NCBI GenBank assembly: GCA_944368925.1 | Contig: CALVXG010000005.1 | Location: 1 to 64,000, forward strand | Length of the DNA stretch: 64,000 bases | Source: an uncultured Clostridia bacterium | GTDB taxonomy: Bacteria > Bacillota > Clostridia > Christensenellales > Borkfalkiaceae | Direction of reading: 5' to 3' | In this document: positions 33,057 to 42,501 of the stretch, in pieces | Layout of the letters: each line of letters opens with the position of its first letter | How positions within the stretch are numbered: the first letter of the stretch is position 1 | The notes under the pieces: model-generated | Database searches by the model: none | The model's input: the letters and a program-made list of their open reading frames with translations, nothing else | What the model was told of the DNA's origin: nothing | Program-made: the position numbers and the translations under genes

Positions 33057-35309
33057 CTATCTGATCCCGTTTTTCGATGCTCCCGCCGTATACGCACGCG
33101 CCCCGACCGACAGTTTTGCCCCCGAAAGACAAAGCGCTTTTTCTTCCGTATCCGACACCGTAAAATCATAAAGCGCCCTGCAAGTACGCTCGTGTGCCAA
33201 AAGCGCATAATTGTACACTTCGAAGCGGCAACAGGAATTTTTATAACGGTGCAGCGGAAACACCCTTCCGCTCTCATCTGTTAAATGATAGATTGTCCTC
33301 TCATCACACGCAGAACAGCTTTTCGCAAAAATACAGTGCCCCAGATCCATCAGTTTGATCTCACCGCCGCAAAGCCGAAACGCTGCCTCTCCGCCCGCCG
33401 AAGCAGCCTCTTTGTCCGACAGCTCTTTTGAAACGCAAAACTGTTCCGCACCGTCCCGCACACATTCGGAAACGCTGTACGCATTGAACAGATTAAACCC
33501 CGTCCCCGCAAACAACGCAACGCTGTGTTCCTTACAATATTCCAACGCAAAGACCCCGTCCGCATATATCCCGTCAAAGTCTTTTACAATTTTCGAAATC
33601 GCCTTTAAGTCTTCGCCTGTACTGTATGCAGGCAAATAAAGCAATTTATGCCACGCATAGTACTGCGCTTTTTCAATAAAATCGCTTATTATACCCAAAT
33701 TCCGAAAATCATCCGGTTTAAGTATCGCGTAGTCAAGCGGATAATCTTTATAAACCGCTGAGGAAAAATCGCGATCGATAACAGCCAACAAAGGGTTTAT
33801 CTTCTCCTCAACAGGCACATTCGGACAGGCAATTTCCCTTTGTTCAAGTTCGCCGTGCGTCTTTGCAAGTGTTTCAAACACAGTCTTAAAGACATCGCGG
33901 CGAAAAGCGTTCAACTGCGATTTGACAAAAAAGAGACTTCCTTCTATCTCTGCCGACGATGAAATTTCAAAGGGGTAATCGTCCGTTTTTGAAAAACATT
34001 CTGCAAAATCTTCTTCGGTAAATGGCCGCGATTTTGCTTCCTGCGCCGAAAAATCTGCTTCAAAAAACAACTCGCCGAAGTCTCCGCTTACGCGCACTTT
34101 CGGCGGTTTATCCAACGAAAAACTGCCCTGCACAAAAAGCGGGATCTTCTTTCGGACGGATGCAACGCGCGCCGCCAGACGAACGTCCGACGTCAGACAA
34201 ACCGCGTCCCCTGCACGAAACAGAGCATTCTTCGGCAGAACAAATCCGCCCTTTATACGAGGATAAAAGTCGCGCCAGACTCCCCCGCCGATTTCTTCCC
34301 TGTTCGCTCGAATCACCTTGAAACCGTCCCCGTCGGCAGGCGTGTAATCGGATCTTATATATGTGTATTTAGCATAATCTTGCCGCGTACCTACTTCGCC
34401 GATTTTTTCACCGGCATGGCCCTGAATATCGGACGAAATTAAATTTTTATCCTGCCCGAATGCGTACCCGCGCGTGTAGCCGCCGCGATTGAATGTACGC
34501 TTCAAATCGGAAAAATCCTTTTGTACGGCTTGCGTGTTTCCGTCCAGGATATCCCTGTAATACTTGACGGCGCTCCCGACATAAGCCGCCGAACGCATCC
34601 TGCCCTCGATCTTGAAGGAGCTTACACCCGCCTTTGTCAAAGTAAAAATTTCTTTGCCGACGCTCAGATCGGAAAGCGAAAGTTTATAGGAATACTCTTC
34701 AAATCCTTTACGGTCCACCTTATATTTTTTTCGGCACGGCTGTTTGCAATACCCGCGATTGCCCGAATTTCCGCCCGCAAACGAAGACATGTAACATTGC
34801 CCCGAAAAACACGTACACAACGCCCCTTGCACAAATACTTCCGTTTCCAGAACTTCGGAAATTTCCTTTATGTCCTGCAAAGGCGTCTCGCGCGCCAATA
34901 TCACCCGCGAAAAACCGTAGCGCTTGGCGAGCCTTGCCCCATACACATTGCAGACGCCCGCCTGCGTCGACAAATGCAACACCATCTCGGGATACGTTTC
35001 GTGCAGAATTTTCCCCAAAAAGATATCCTGTATGATCAGGGCGTCCGCTCCGCAATTCCACGCCCGCAACGCACAATCGAAAAACGAACGCGTTTCGGAA
35101 TCCTTTACGAGTGTGTTCATTGCCACGTACACCTTGCACCCGAGCACATGTGCGCGCGCCGCATACTCTTTTAAATTGTCCAATGTAAAGTTTGCCGCCG
35201 ATTTTCGTGCCGAAAAATCTGTAAGGCCCAAATAGACCGCGTCTGCCCCGGCATTTATCGCCGCTTCCAATGCGTCGGCATCTCCCGCAGGAGCCAATAT
35301 CTCCGTCAT
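33057..35309 (-). CDS. U32-family peptidase-like protein (YhbU/RlhA group, DUF3656)
   Basis: 750 aa. The N-terminal TIM-barrel-like U32 domain begins with EILAPAGDADALEAAINAGADAVYLG, and the cysteine cluster CTCFSGQCYMSS, GNRGYCKQPCRKKY (about 165-195) is the conserved signature. A long C-terminal half includes the DUF3656 type region and a further Cys group (KSCSACDERT). Members with this cluster, such as RlhA of E. coli, hydroxylate a cytidine of 23S rRNA with an Fe-S centre; proteolysis is an older label. Which role applies here is unproved. AAGGTGAGTG precedes the ATG. Confidence 0.9.
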   Translation of the reverse strand: MTEILAPAGDADALEAAINAGADAVYLGLTDFSARKSAANFTLDNLKEYAARAHVLGCKVYVAMNTLVKDSETRSFFDCALRAWNCGADALIIQDIFLGKILHETYPEMVLHLSTQAGVCNVYGARLAKRYGFSRVILARETPLQDIKEISEVLETEVFVQGALCTCFSGQCYMSSFAGGNSGNRGYCKQPCRKKYKVDRKGFEEYSYKLSLSDLSVGKEIFTLTKAGVSSFKIEGRMRSAAYVGSAVKYYRDILDGNTQAVQKDFSDLKRTFNRGGYTRGYAFGQDKNLISSDIQGHAGEKIGEVGTRQDYAKYTYIRSDYTPADGDGFKVIRANREEIGGGVWRDFYPRIKGGFVLPKNALFRAGDAVCLTSDVRLAARVASVRKKIPLFVQGSFSLDKPPKVRVSGDFGELFFEADFSAQEAKSRPFTEEDFAECFSKTDDYPFEISSSAEIEGSLFFVKSQLNAFRRDVFKTVFETLAKTHGELEQREIACPNVPVEEKINPLLAVIDRDFSSAVYKDYPLDYAILKPDDFRNLGIISDFIEKAQYYAWHKLLYLPAYSTGEDLKAISKIVKDFDGIYADGVFALEYCKEHSVALFAGTGFNLFNAYSVSECVRDGAEQFCVSKELSDKEAASAGGEAAFRLCGGEIKLMDLGHCIFAKSCSACDERTIYHLTDESGRVFPLHRYKNSCCRFEVYNYALLAHERTCRALYDFTVSDTEEKALCLSGAKLSVGARAYTAGASKNGIR

Positions 35310-35404
35310 AAAAATTCACTCACCTTGTTGCCGTTCCCAAAAAAGCAAAATCCGTTTCCGATTTTCGCTCGCACAACAGAAATCCGTTGATCAATTTCCC
35401 TTTT

Positions 35405-35433
35405 ATTGTAACATGTTTTGCTGCTTTTGAAAA
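35405..35433 (-). promoter_or_regulatory. Possible promoter for the U32 peptidase gene
   Basis: TTTTCA (35433-35428), 17-bp spacer, TACAAT (35410-35405). The -35 box is weak. Confidence 0.45.
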
Positions 35434-35533
35434 GAAAAATAACACCTTCTCTTTAATTTTCCGAAACCCCTTCTTGCAGATTTTCAGAGAAAACATTACA
35501 AACCCGGCGTGGCTTTCACTCTTTTTGAAAACC

Positions 35534-35570
35534 GGGCCGCCTTCCGCGAATTTTTTGCGGAAGGCGGCCC
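35534..35570 (-). terminator. Second hairpin downstream of pheT
   Basis: A 14-bp GC-rich stem (35534-35547 with 35557-35570) around a T-rich loop, after the primary pheT terminator. With the possible U32 promoter it fills the 307-bp gap 35310-35616. Confidence 0.65.
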
Positions 35571-35583
35571 TATAAAAAATATT

Positions 35584-35610
35584 GCCCCGAAAGCAAAACG
35601 CTTTCGGGGC
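35584..35610 (-). terminator. pheT terminator
   Basis: A perfect 11-bp stem with a 5-base loop, followed by AATATTTTTTAT on the minus strand, 6 bp past the stop. Confidence 0.85.
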
Positions 35611-35616
35611 ATAAAC

Positions 35617-38004
35617 TCAGCGGAGCTCGATATTTAATTTTTCGTGCAGCGCTTTTAAGATCCGTTTCACATAGCCGTCCGCATCTTCCGGCGAAATTGC
35701 TTTTTCACGCGGCGTAAACGTTACAGAGAACGCCATGCTCTTTTTCCCTTCGCCGATCTGTACGCCGCGGTATACGTCAAACAAGCGCACATCCGTCACA
35801 TATTTGCAGCCCTCGAAGATGACTTTTTCGATTTCCGCACAAGTGAGCGTCTCTCCCGCGACGAGCGCCAGATCTCTCTTGACTTCCGCAAATTTCGGCA
35901 AAGGCACATACTTTTTGCGCCCGCTCAAAACTTTCTCCGTCTTCGCGTAATCAAGCTCTCCCAAATACAGCGACGTCTCCACCGAAAGATTTGCCGCAAT
36001 ATCGGGCGCCAGTTCACCGATAAACCCGACTTTTTCCCCGTCCAAGAGAATATCCGCACATTTTCCGGGGTGCAGGTACGGCTTTTCGGACGCGGCATAT
36101 TCAAAGCGAATGCCTGCCTGCGCCGCAAGAGATTCAAACACCCCCTTTGCCGTATAAAAATCTTCTTCCAGCCCGTAAACGCCGACACATAAAGTCTTGC
36201 GCTCCTGCGGCATTTCCTTTAGGGGCAATTCGTCCGCCAGATAGACGCCCGCAAGCTCATACAGTCTCGCTCCCTCGTTGCCGTGCCGCACGTTTCTCAC
36301 CAGCGTGTTCAGCATGGACGGGATCAGCGTCGTACGCATCAAGCTCATATCTTCCCCGATCGGGTTTTTAATGCGGATCGCCTTCGGAATGTCTCCTTCC
36401 ATACGGATCAGCTCGTAATCTTTCGGAGAAATAAACGAATACGTGATGATTTCGCTGCATCCCTGCGCCGTAAGAATCTTTTTCACCTCTTCTTCCGCAC
36501 GCTGCGAAGCGTTCAATCCGCCGTTCGTCACGGTTGCTTTCTCCAAAAACGTCCCGCCGATATGATCGTAACCGTACATACGGATCACCTCTTCGGCAAG
36601 ATCAGGATACCCGTCCACGTCCTCACGATACGCAGGCACAGTCACCGTAAGCGCATCTTTCTTGCTCTCCACATTGAAATTCAGCCGATCCAGAATCGAA
36701 CAGATCTCCTCTTTGGGCACGGTTATTCCCAAAAGCCCGTTGATCTGCGAGACCGTCGTTCCGATCACTTTCGGCTCCGTCTTGCTCGCGCCGATATCAA
36801 ACCTGTCTTTGGCGATCGTCCCGCAATCCAGCGTCTCGATCAGATTCAGCGCCCGATTGATCGCGATCCCCGTCGTGTAAGCATCCACGCCCTTCTCAAA
36901 GCGCGCCGACGAATCGCTCTTCTGTCCGAGCTTTCTCGACGTGCGGCGGATATTGGCCCTTTCAAACTTCGCGCTTTCAAACAATACTTCGCTCGTTTCG
37001 TCCGTAATGCCGCTGTTCAGTCCGCCCATCACGCCCGCCAGGGCTACGGGCTTGCTGCCGTCAGCAATGACAAGATTTTCATGCGTGAGCGTGAATTCTT
37101 TCTCGTCCAGCGTCGTGATCTTTTCTCCGTCCTGCGCCCTGCGAACACAGATCTTGTTCTGCGAGATCTTCGCAAGATCGAACGCGTGCATAGGCTGTCC
37201 GAGTTCCAGCAAAATAAAGTTCGTAATGTCCACGACGTTGTTGATCGAACGAAGCCCGCACAGCGCTAATCTGCGCCGCAGCCATTGCGGCGACTTGCGG
37301 ATCTTCAATTCCCTTACATACTGCGCAATGTACCGCGGACAAAGATCGGGCGCTTCCACCGACACGTTCACCCGCTCGCACGTACTAAATCCCGCCGCGT
37401 GATAGGAAAGATCCAGCGGCTCCAGCGGCTTTTTCAAAACCGCCGCCACTTCGCGCGCGATCCCGTATACGCTCTGACAATCCGGACGGTTTGCCGTGAC
37501 CGAAATATCAAAAATATAATCGTCCAAACCGACTACTTTCTTGATGTCCGTCCCCAAAGGAATATCTCCCTGCAACAACAGGATCCCGTTTACTTCCGCA
37601 CCTTCGTACCAGTCGTCGTTGATGCCGAGTTCTTCTCCCGAACAGAGCATCCCGCACGATTCCACGCCGCGCAGCTTCCCTTTCTTGATCTTTACCCCGT
37701 TATGCAGCGAAGATCCTTCCAACGCCACCGGCACAACGTCTCCGGGTTTTACGTTGTCCGCCCCCGTCACGATCTGAATGTCCGAACCGCATTCCCCGCA
37801 GTTCAGATGACAGATCTTGAGCTTGTCCGCATCGGGATGCTTTTCCATGCTCTCGATCCTGCCGACCACACACCGATCGATCTCCGACCCGACATAGATC
37901 AGCTCTTCCACTTCAAACCCGCAGGAGAACAGTCTGTCCGTCAGCTCCTGCGCCGTAATATCAATATCTACATAATCTTTCAGCCAACTGAATGGTACTT
38001 TCAT
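35617..38004 (-). CDS. pheT: Phenylalanyl-tRNA synthetase beta subunit
   Basis: 795 aa, the full bacterial length. An N-terminal tRNA-binding OB domain (about 40-150, VVGRIESMEKHPDADKLKIC), B3/B4 editing region, B5 domain and a C-terminal ferredoxin-fold anticodon-binding domain (last 95 residues) are in order. With PheS it forms the alpha2beta2 enzyme that charges tRNA-Phe in the cytoplasm. It follows pheS by 13 bp with GGAGG before the ATG, and is controlled by the T-box leader upstream of pheS. Confidence 0.98.
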   Translation of the reverse strand: MKVPFSWLKDYVDIDITAQELTDRLFSCGFEVEELIYVGSEIDRCVVGRIESMEKHPDADKLKICHLNCGECGSDIQIVTGADNVKPGDVVPVALEGSSLHNGVKIKKGKLRGVESCGMLCSGEELGINDDWYEGAEVNGILLLQGDIPLGTDIKKVVGLDDYIFDISVTANRPDCQSVYGIAREVAAVLKKPLEPLDLSYHAAGFSTCERVNVSVEAPDLCPRYIAQYVRELKIRKSPQWLRRRLALCGLRSINNVVDITNFILLELGQPMHAFDLAKISQNKICVRRAQDGEKITTLDEKEFTLTHENLVIADGSKPVALAGVMGGLNSGITDETSEVLFESAKFERANIRRTSRKLGQKSDSSARFEKGVDAYTTGIAINRALNLIETLDCGTIAKDRFDIGASKTEPKVIGTTVSQINGLLGITVPKEEICSILDRLNFNVESKKDALTVTVPAYREDVDGYPDLAEEVIRMYGYDHIGGTFLEKATVTNGGLNASQRAEEEVKKILTAQGCSEIITYSFISPKDYELIRMEGDIPKAIRIKNPIGEDMSLMRTTLIPSMLNTLVRNVRHGNEGARLYELAGVYLADELPLKEMPQERKTLCVGVYGLEEDFYTAKGVFESLAAQAGIRFEYAASEKPYLHPGKCADILLDGEKVGFIGELAPDIAANLSVETSLYLGELDYAKTEKVLSGRKKYVPLPKFAEVKRDLALVAGETLTCAEIEKVIFEGCKYVTDVRLFDVYRGVQIGEGKKSMAFSVTFTPREKAISPEDADGYVKRILKALHEKLNIELR

Positions 38005-38017
38005 CGTCCTGCCCTCC

Positions 38018-39049
38018 TCAATCCTTGAATTGTTTCAAAAAGCGCACGTCGCCTTCGAACAGCAACCGAATGTCGCCGATCCCGTATTTGATCATCGCAA
38101 TGCGCTCCAATCCCATGCCGAATGCAAATCCCGTGTATTCATCGGGATCGACTCCGCAGTTTTCAAGAACCCGACGGTTGACCATCCCTGCACCCAAAAC
38201 TTCGATCCAGCCCGTTCCTTTGCAGATGCGGCATCCCTTTCCGCCGCAGGCGGAGCAGGAAAGATCGACCTCCACGCTCGGCTCCGTAAACGGAAAGTAC
38301 GAAGGACGCAGACGCACTTTCGTCTCTTTCGTAAACATGCGCCGCGCAAATTCGTCCAGCATTCCTTTCAGATCGTTCAACGTGATCCCTTTGTCCACAA
38401 CAAGCCCTTCCATCTGATGGAACATGGGCGAATGCGTCGCGTCCGAATCCGAACGGTAGACCCTGCCGGGACTGAGCACCTTGATCGGAGGTTTTTTGTT
38501 TTCCATGACGCGGATCTGCCCCGATGAAGTCTGCGAACGGAGCAAAAACTCGTCCGTGATGAAAAAGGTATCCTGCATATCGCGCGCAGGATGGTCTGCG
38601 GGAATATTCAGTGCCTGGAAATTATAATAATCTTTCTCAATCTCCGGCCCCTCGTAAACGTCGAAACCCATTCCGGAAAAAATATCGATCAGTTCACGGC
38701 GCACAAGCGTAACGGGATGCACCGATCCCGATCCGCGAAACTTCGCAGGCATCGTGACGTCGATCCGCTCGCTTGCAATTTTCGCCGAAAGCTCTCTCTT
38801 TCCGATCTCCTCTTCCAGCGACGAAAATGTATCTTCCGCCCATTGCCGCAACTCTCCGACCAGTTTGCCGACCGTCGGACGATCCTCCGGCGCTACGTCC
38901 CGCATTCCTTTCGACAGAGCCGAAATTTTCCCCGTCTTGCCGAGATATTCCATCTTCAACGCATAGACGTCCTTGCTCGTCATCGATGCCCCGCGCTCGC
39001 TAAGAACTTCTGAAATTTCCTTGCGTATGCTCTCGATCTGCTCTTTCAT
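38018..39049 (-). CDS. pheS: Phenylalanyl-tRNA synthetase alpha subunit
   Basis: 343 codons from the ATG at 39049, with GAGGAGG 6 bases upstream. The longer frame to 39157 runs into the T-box terminator and is rejected. The N-terminal coiled coil is followed by the class II catalytic core: motif 2 [19 protein letters not shown] and motif 3 [18 protein letters not shown]. The insert [17 protein letters not shown] contains Cys residues that could bind zinc, as in many Firmicutes PheS. It makes Phe-tRNA with PheT. Confidence 0.98.
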   Translation of the reverse strand: MKEQIESIRKEISEVLSERGASMTSKDVYALKMEYLGKTGKISALSKGMRDVAPEDRPTVGKLVGELRQWAEDTFSSLEEEIGKRELSAKIASERIDVTMPAKFRGSGSVHPVTLVRRELIDIFSGMGFDVYEGPEIEKDYYNFQALNIPADHPARDMQDTFFITDEFLLRSQTSSGQIRVMENKKPPIKVLSPGRVYRSDSDATHSPMFHQMEGLVVDKGITLNDLKGMLDEFARRMFTKETKVRLRPSYFPFTEPSVEVDLSCSACGGKGCRICKGTGWIEVLGAGMVNRRVLENCGVDPDEYTGFAFGMGLERIAMIKYGIGDIRLLFEGDVRFLKQFKD

Positions 39050-39388
39050 ATAACCTCCTCCGTACACTTTTGCAACTTTCTTTTTTATCGCCGCCAAAAC
39101 CGCTTTCCGCGCCCGCGGAAAATCTTTCGGCCCGACATAAAAAACGCCCCGCGACAAATTTTGTCACAGGGCGCCGTAAAACGCTGTACCACCTATGTTC
39201 GCAGAACCGAAGTTCTGCCTCCTTCCCGCTTAACGCGCGGCCTACGTCTGTCCTTACTCCTCTCGTTTCGGCACAGAAGCTGTAAAGTGAATACCGCTCC
39301 CACAACTCGGGAAACCTTTCAGCCGGCGAGTTTCCCTCTCTTGGAATTGTTTTTCGGTGCGTCTCTCTTCCTCATCGCCTCTATTCTT
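39050..39388 (-). promoter_or_regulatory. T-box riboswitch leader of pheST (specifier UUC)
   Basis: About 340 nt upstream of pheS. The minus strand begins with a stem I containing GATGAGGAAGAGA and AGAGAGGG/GCTGAAAG elements, a candidate specifier UUC (39291-39289) in the sequence GGTATTCACTTT, then the T-box AGGTGGTACAGCG (39194-39182), and finally a terminator stem (39174-39139) with T6. Uncharged tRNA-Phe would pair with the specifier and T-box and favour the antiterminator, turning pheST on when Phe is low. Confidence 0.93.
39139..39174 (-). terminator. T-box regulated terminator
   Basis: A stem of about 13 bp with G-U pairs and an A/T loop, followed by TTTTTT on the minus strand. It competes with the T-box antiterminator. 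Confidence 0.88.
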
Positions 39389-39394
39389 TACATT

Positions 39395-39423
39395 ATCATA
39401 TAGCAAATGCTTGAAAATGTCAA
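39395..39423 (-). promoter_or_regulatory. Promoter of the pheST T-box leader
   Basis: Consensus TTGACA (39423-39418), 17-bp spacer, TATGAT (39400-39395). Confidence 0.88.
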
Positions 39424-39462
39424 GAATTTTTTGCGAGAGGTCTCCACTTTTTCTCTTTGCGT

Positions 39463-40140
39463 TCAACCGCCGAACCACCCTCCGCCCAGATAGATCTCGG
39501 GAATCTTTCCGACGATGATGCTTTCGCAGACCATGATCTGCGTCGTGACATTGACCTTTCTCGTCTGCGACGGCAATACGATGCTTACCGACGCGTCCGC
39601 CTTCATGTATATGCTGTGCCGCGTCTGGTTTATCCCCGCCGACGCAAACTCCGACGCAAAAGAACATACTACGCTGCCTACCTGCAAAACCCGAAAGGTG
39701 ACAGACGGCCCGAATCCCGCCAATGCTCCGATTCCCGTAAACGCACCGAGCGGCACGGAGATCCCCTCTTCGCATACGGCATTGACGTTCGCCGTCGCCA
39801 GCGTCTGCGTCTGCCTCGCCAACAGGTTGACCTGGTACGCGTTCGCTTCGATGCTCAATATTTCACCGCTTTCGCTCCTCTGTACCGTTACCAGCTTTTC
39901 GTAATCGATCCCGTTCCATTGCATCGTCTCAAACGCCGCATCGTTTACCGCTTCCGCCAACTTCGCACGGGAACTTTCTTCACTCAACGCAACCAACAAG
40001 CGCAAAACCCCGCATTGAAACCACACGACGGCTGCGATCACGCACGCCAGCACGATCGCCGCAACAGCCAATTTTTTCACGCGCAACGGCTTATGATACC
40101 TTCTGTAACGATACCCCGATTCATACCCATACCCGCTCAT
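39463..40140 (-). CDS. yunB: Sporulation protein YunB family
   Basis: 225 aa. A short Tyr/Arg-rich cytoplasmic start (YGYESGYRYRRYHKP) and one membrane helix (about 23-45) are followed by the conserved exported domain with MQWNGIDYEKLVTVQRSESG (gap-free with the family), IPLG-type SVPLGAFTGIGALAGFGP, and INQTRHSIYMKADASVSIVLP. YunB is needed for normal spore formation in Bacillus and is made in the mother cell under sigma-E; its biochemical role is unknown. Presence here suggests a spore-forming ancestry. The gene stands alone between the pheST leader and rnpB, and has no clear ribosome binding site. Confidence 0.9.
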   Translation of the reverse strand: MSGYGYESGYRYRRYHKPLRVKKLAVAAIVLACVIAAVVWFQCGVLRLLVALSEESSRAKLAEAVNDAAFETMQWNGIDYEKLVTVQRSESGEILSIEANAYQVNLLARQTQTLATANVNAVCEEGISVPLGAFTGIGALAGFGPSVTFRVLQVGSVVCSFASEFASAGINQTRHSIYMKADASVSIVLPSQTRKVNVTTQIMVCESIIVGKIPEIYLGGGWFGG

Positions 40141-40358
40141 GGTATTCTATCTTATGCGCCCGCATTCCCGATTAGTACTCTGCACCTTTAAAACGCCTCT
40201 TACATCGGTTAATCGGCCTTGCATATAAAAGCAAATAACACATTTTTGTTTCAACCTTCTGCAAACTCCGCTTTTGTGTTATCTTGCAGACGGTTTCGGA
40301 ATTAGGCGCAAATGAGGGTACAAAATTCCAAAATCGTTTCCTTGCCGTAACAAATAAC
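40141..40358. other. Gap upstream of yunB
   Basis: About 220 bp between yunB and the rnpB terminator. I see no gene and no convincing housekeeping promoter. A TTGAAA near 40251 on the minus strand has no matching -10 at good spacing. A sporulation sigma-factor promoter for yunB may lie here. Confidence 0.3.
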
Positions 40359-40393
40359 AAAACGGCGCCCGCACTTTTGGCTGGCGCCGTTTT
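40359..40393 (-). terminator. rnpB terminator
   Basis: An 11-bp stem (40359-40369 with 40383-40393), followed by GTTATTTG on the minus strand, about 50 bp beyond the mature RNA end. Confidence 0.8.
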
Positions 40394-40441
40394 CCGTATT
40401 ATTGCAAACACCCGCCCTTGCGGGCAGGCGTCGTTTTCCGT

Positions 40442-40793
40442 AAATTCCGAGTTTGGTCTGTAAGCCGAGTTCTGTCGTGTACGGCCATCTATCTGGCCGC
40501 GCCGTTACCGGCGCGTTCAAGCGATATTCACAGCAACTGCCGGACGAGCAGCCCTTGCGGCAATTGCCCAATCTTGCACCGGACGGGGTTTACACAGCAC
40601 GCCGCGTTACCGCGGCGTCGGTGAGCTCTTACCTCCCCTTTCCATCCTTACAGATTTCTCTGCGGTCTGTTTCTGTTGCACTTTCCTTGAAGTCGCCTCC
40701 ACCGGACGTTATCCGGCGTCCTGCTCTGCGGTGCTCGGACTTTCCTCACGGAACATTTCTGCCCCGCGCGGCCGTATAACCAACTCGGAATTT
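40442..40793 (-). ncRNA. rnpB: RNase P RNA
   Basis: About 352 nt. The minus strand holds the universally conserved 5' block GAGGAAAGTCCGAGC, an internal GGTAAGAGCTCACC-type segment, and the 3' block ACAGAACTCGGCTTAC. The ends AAATTCCGAGTTGG and CCAAACTCGGAATTT pair as helix P1 and set the limits. With RnpA protein it matures tRNA 5' ends. The promoter places the start at about 40792, matching P1. Divergent from pyk. Confidence 0.96.
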
Positions 40794-40798
40794 CTTCT

Positions 40799-40827
40799 AT
40801 TTTACTAAATTCACGGTCAAATGTCAA
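40799..40827 (-). promoter_or_regulatory. rnpB promoter
   Basis: Consensus TTGACA (40827-40822), 17-bp spacer, TAAAAT (40804-40799), ending 6 bp before the RNA start. Confidence 0.9.
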
Positions 40828-40870
40828 TCGTATTTCCCGTCGCCCTTCGCGAAATTCTGCGTCCAAACAC

Positions 40871-40899
40871 TTGTCTTTTGACCCAAAAAGGAATATAAT
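40871..40899 (+). promoter_or_regulatory. pyk promoter
   Basis: TTGTCT (40871-40876), 17-bp spacer, TATAAT (40894-40899). An overlapping TTGACC/TATATG pair with the same spacing is shifted by about six bases. The leader before the ATG is about 80 nt. Confidence 0.78.
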
Positions 40900-40985
40900 A
40901 TATATGTGAGAATTTGGGCATTTATTTTTTCTTTCATTCCACAAACTTAAACAGTTTTTAAATTTTTTCTTTCGGAGATACAGAT

Positions 40986-42392
40986 ATGAAAAAAACTAAA
41001 ATCGTATGCACATTGGGCCCGGCCTGCCGCAATGAGGAAACTCTGACAAAAATGGTTCTTGCTGGCATGAATGTGGCGAGATTGAATTTCTCGCACGGCG
41101 ATTACGAAGAACACAGAAAAAACATCGAACTGCTGAAATCTATCCGCGAAAAGTTGAATGTTCCCCTGCCCATCATGCTCGACACCAAAGGCCCCGAGCT
41201 TCGGATCCGCACCTTTAAAGACGGTAAAATTATGCTCAAAGAGGGCGATGATTTTACGTTTACCACCGAAGATATACAGGGCGATCAGACCCGCGTTTCC
41301 GTCTCCTACAAAGGAATCGTCAACGATCTGCTCCCCGGCGATACAATCTTGCTCAACAACGGCTTGCTCGTCTTCAAGGTCACCGAAGTCACAGCCACCG
41401 AAGTCAAGACAAAAGTGACGATCGGCGGCGTCCTTTCCGATAAAAAGAGCATGTTCTTCCCCGACAAAACGCTCAGTCTCAAATATCTGAGCGATCAGGA
41501 TTGCAAAGATATCCTCTTCGGCGTCGAACAGGGCATCGACTTCATCGCATGTTCCTTCACGTCGAAAGCGCAGGATATTATCGACATCCGCAAACTTCTC
41601 GAAGAACACGGCAACCCCGATATCGACCTCATCGCCAAAATCGAAAGCAGAAGCGGTGTCAACAACATCGATGAAATTTTGGAAGTCGCGAACGGCATCA
41701 TGGTCGCCCGCGGCGATCTGGGCGTCGAAATTCCTTACGAAGAACTGCCCCAGATCCAGAAAATGCTCATCGACAAATGCCGTCTTGCCGGCAAACGCTG
41801 CATCACGGCAACGGAAATGCTCGAATCTATGATCAACCAGCCCCGCCCCACCCGTGCGGAAATTTCCGACGTCGCCAACGCCGTTTACGACGGCACGAGC
41901 GCCGTCATGCTTTCCGGCGAAACCGCGGCTGGAAAATTCCCCGTTCAGGCTGTGGAAGCAATGGCCAGAATCTGCGTCGAAACGGAAAAGCATCTGGAAA
42001 ATAAATACAGCGACAAGCGTTTCCTCATTCAGAACCCTTCGGATGCACTCTCCCATTCCGCTTGTGTACTGGCCGAAGACATCGGCGCCAAAGCCATCGT
42101 CGTATGCTCACGTTCGGGAGGTACTGCCCGTCTTGTTTCCAGATTCCGCCCGCAAATTGACATTGTCGGCATGACCGTTGAACCGCAGTCTTACCGCAAG
42201 CTCGACCTCTCCTGGGGCGTGATTCCTGTTTTGTCCGAAGAGTTTGACTCCATCGACGTCCTCTTCTACCATGCCAAACGCGCAGCCATGAAACTCGGCC
42301 TCGCAAAAAAGGGCGACCGCATCGTAATCACGGGAGGAACACCCAACGGAAAGTCGGGCAATTCCAACGTCATCAATATCGAACAAATCTGA
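40986..42392 (+). CDS. pyk: Pyruvate kinase
   Basis: 468 aa with CGGAGA upstream of the ATG. The barrel domain holds KIVCTLGPACRNEE, ARLNFSHG, MLDTKGPELR and the active-site block ITATEMLESMINQPRPTRAEISDVANAVYDG. The B domain (about 70-165) is inserted, and the C-terminal allosteric domain ends the protein. There is no extra C-terminal PEP-utiliser-like domain as in Bacillus Pyk. It turns PEP and ADP into pyruvate and ATP, the last step of glycolysis. It is monocistronic, with its own promoter and terminator. Confidence 0.98.
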   Translation: MKKTKIVCTLGPACRNEETLTKMVLAGMNVARLNFSHGDYEEHRKNIELLKSIREKLNVPLPIMLDTKGPELRIRTFKDGKIMLKEGDDFTFTTEDIQGDQTRVSVSYKGIVNDLLPGDTILLNNGLLVFKVTEVTATEVKTKVTIGGVLSDKKSMFFPDKTLSLKYLSDQDCKDILFGVEQGIDFIACSFTSKAQDIIDIRKLLEEHGNPDIDLIAKIESRSGVNNIDEILEVANGIMVARGDLGVEIPYEELPQIQKMLIDKCRLAGKRCITATEMLESMINQPRPTRAEISDVANAVYDGTSAVMLSGETAAGKFPVQAVEAMARICVETEKHLENKYSDKRFLIQNPSDALSHSACVLAEDIGAKAIVVCSRSGGTARLVSRFRPQIDIVGMTVEPQSYRKLDLSWGVIPVLSEEFDSIDVLFYHAKRAAMKLGLAKKGDRIVITGGTPNGKSGNSNVINIEQI

Positions 42393-42406
42393 TGCTTGCA
42401 TAACCT

Positions 42407-42447
42407 AAAAAAAGTTCCCTCTTCCTTAAGGTCACGGGAACTTTTTT
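42407..42447 (+). terminator. pyk terminator
   Basis: A 12-13-bp A/GC stem with a 16-base loop and a TTTTTT end, 15 bp past the stop. Confidence 0.88.
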
Positions 42448-42455
42448 AATTCTGC

Positions 42456-42501
42456 GCAAAAGCCGCCGTCCGCAAATGATTTTGCGGACGGCGGCTTTTG
42501 C
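42456..42501. terminator. Perfect 21-bp hairpin after pyk
   Basis: Arms 42456-42476 and 42481-42501 pair without mismatch around a TGAT loop. It lies nine bases past the first terminator, so it is a back-up terminator or a member of a repeat family. Confidence 0.75.

Noticed and set aside
39254..39775. 173-codon minus-strand frame over the T-box leader
   Set aside because: It overlaps yunB and the structured T-box RNA, which explain the sequence fully.
40947..42056. 369-codon minus-strand open frame
   Set aside because: It lies fully antisense to pyk and has a Phe/Asp/His-rich composition typical of a reverse-frame shadow.
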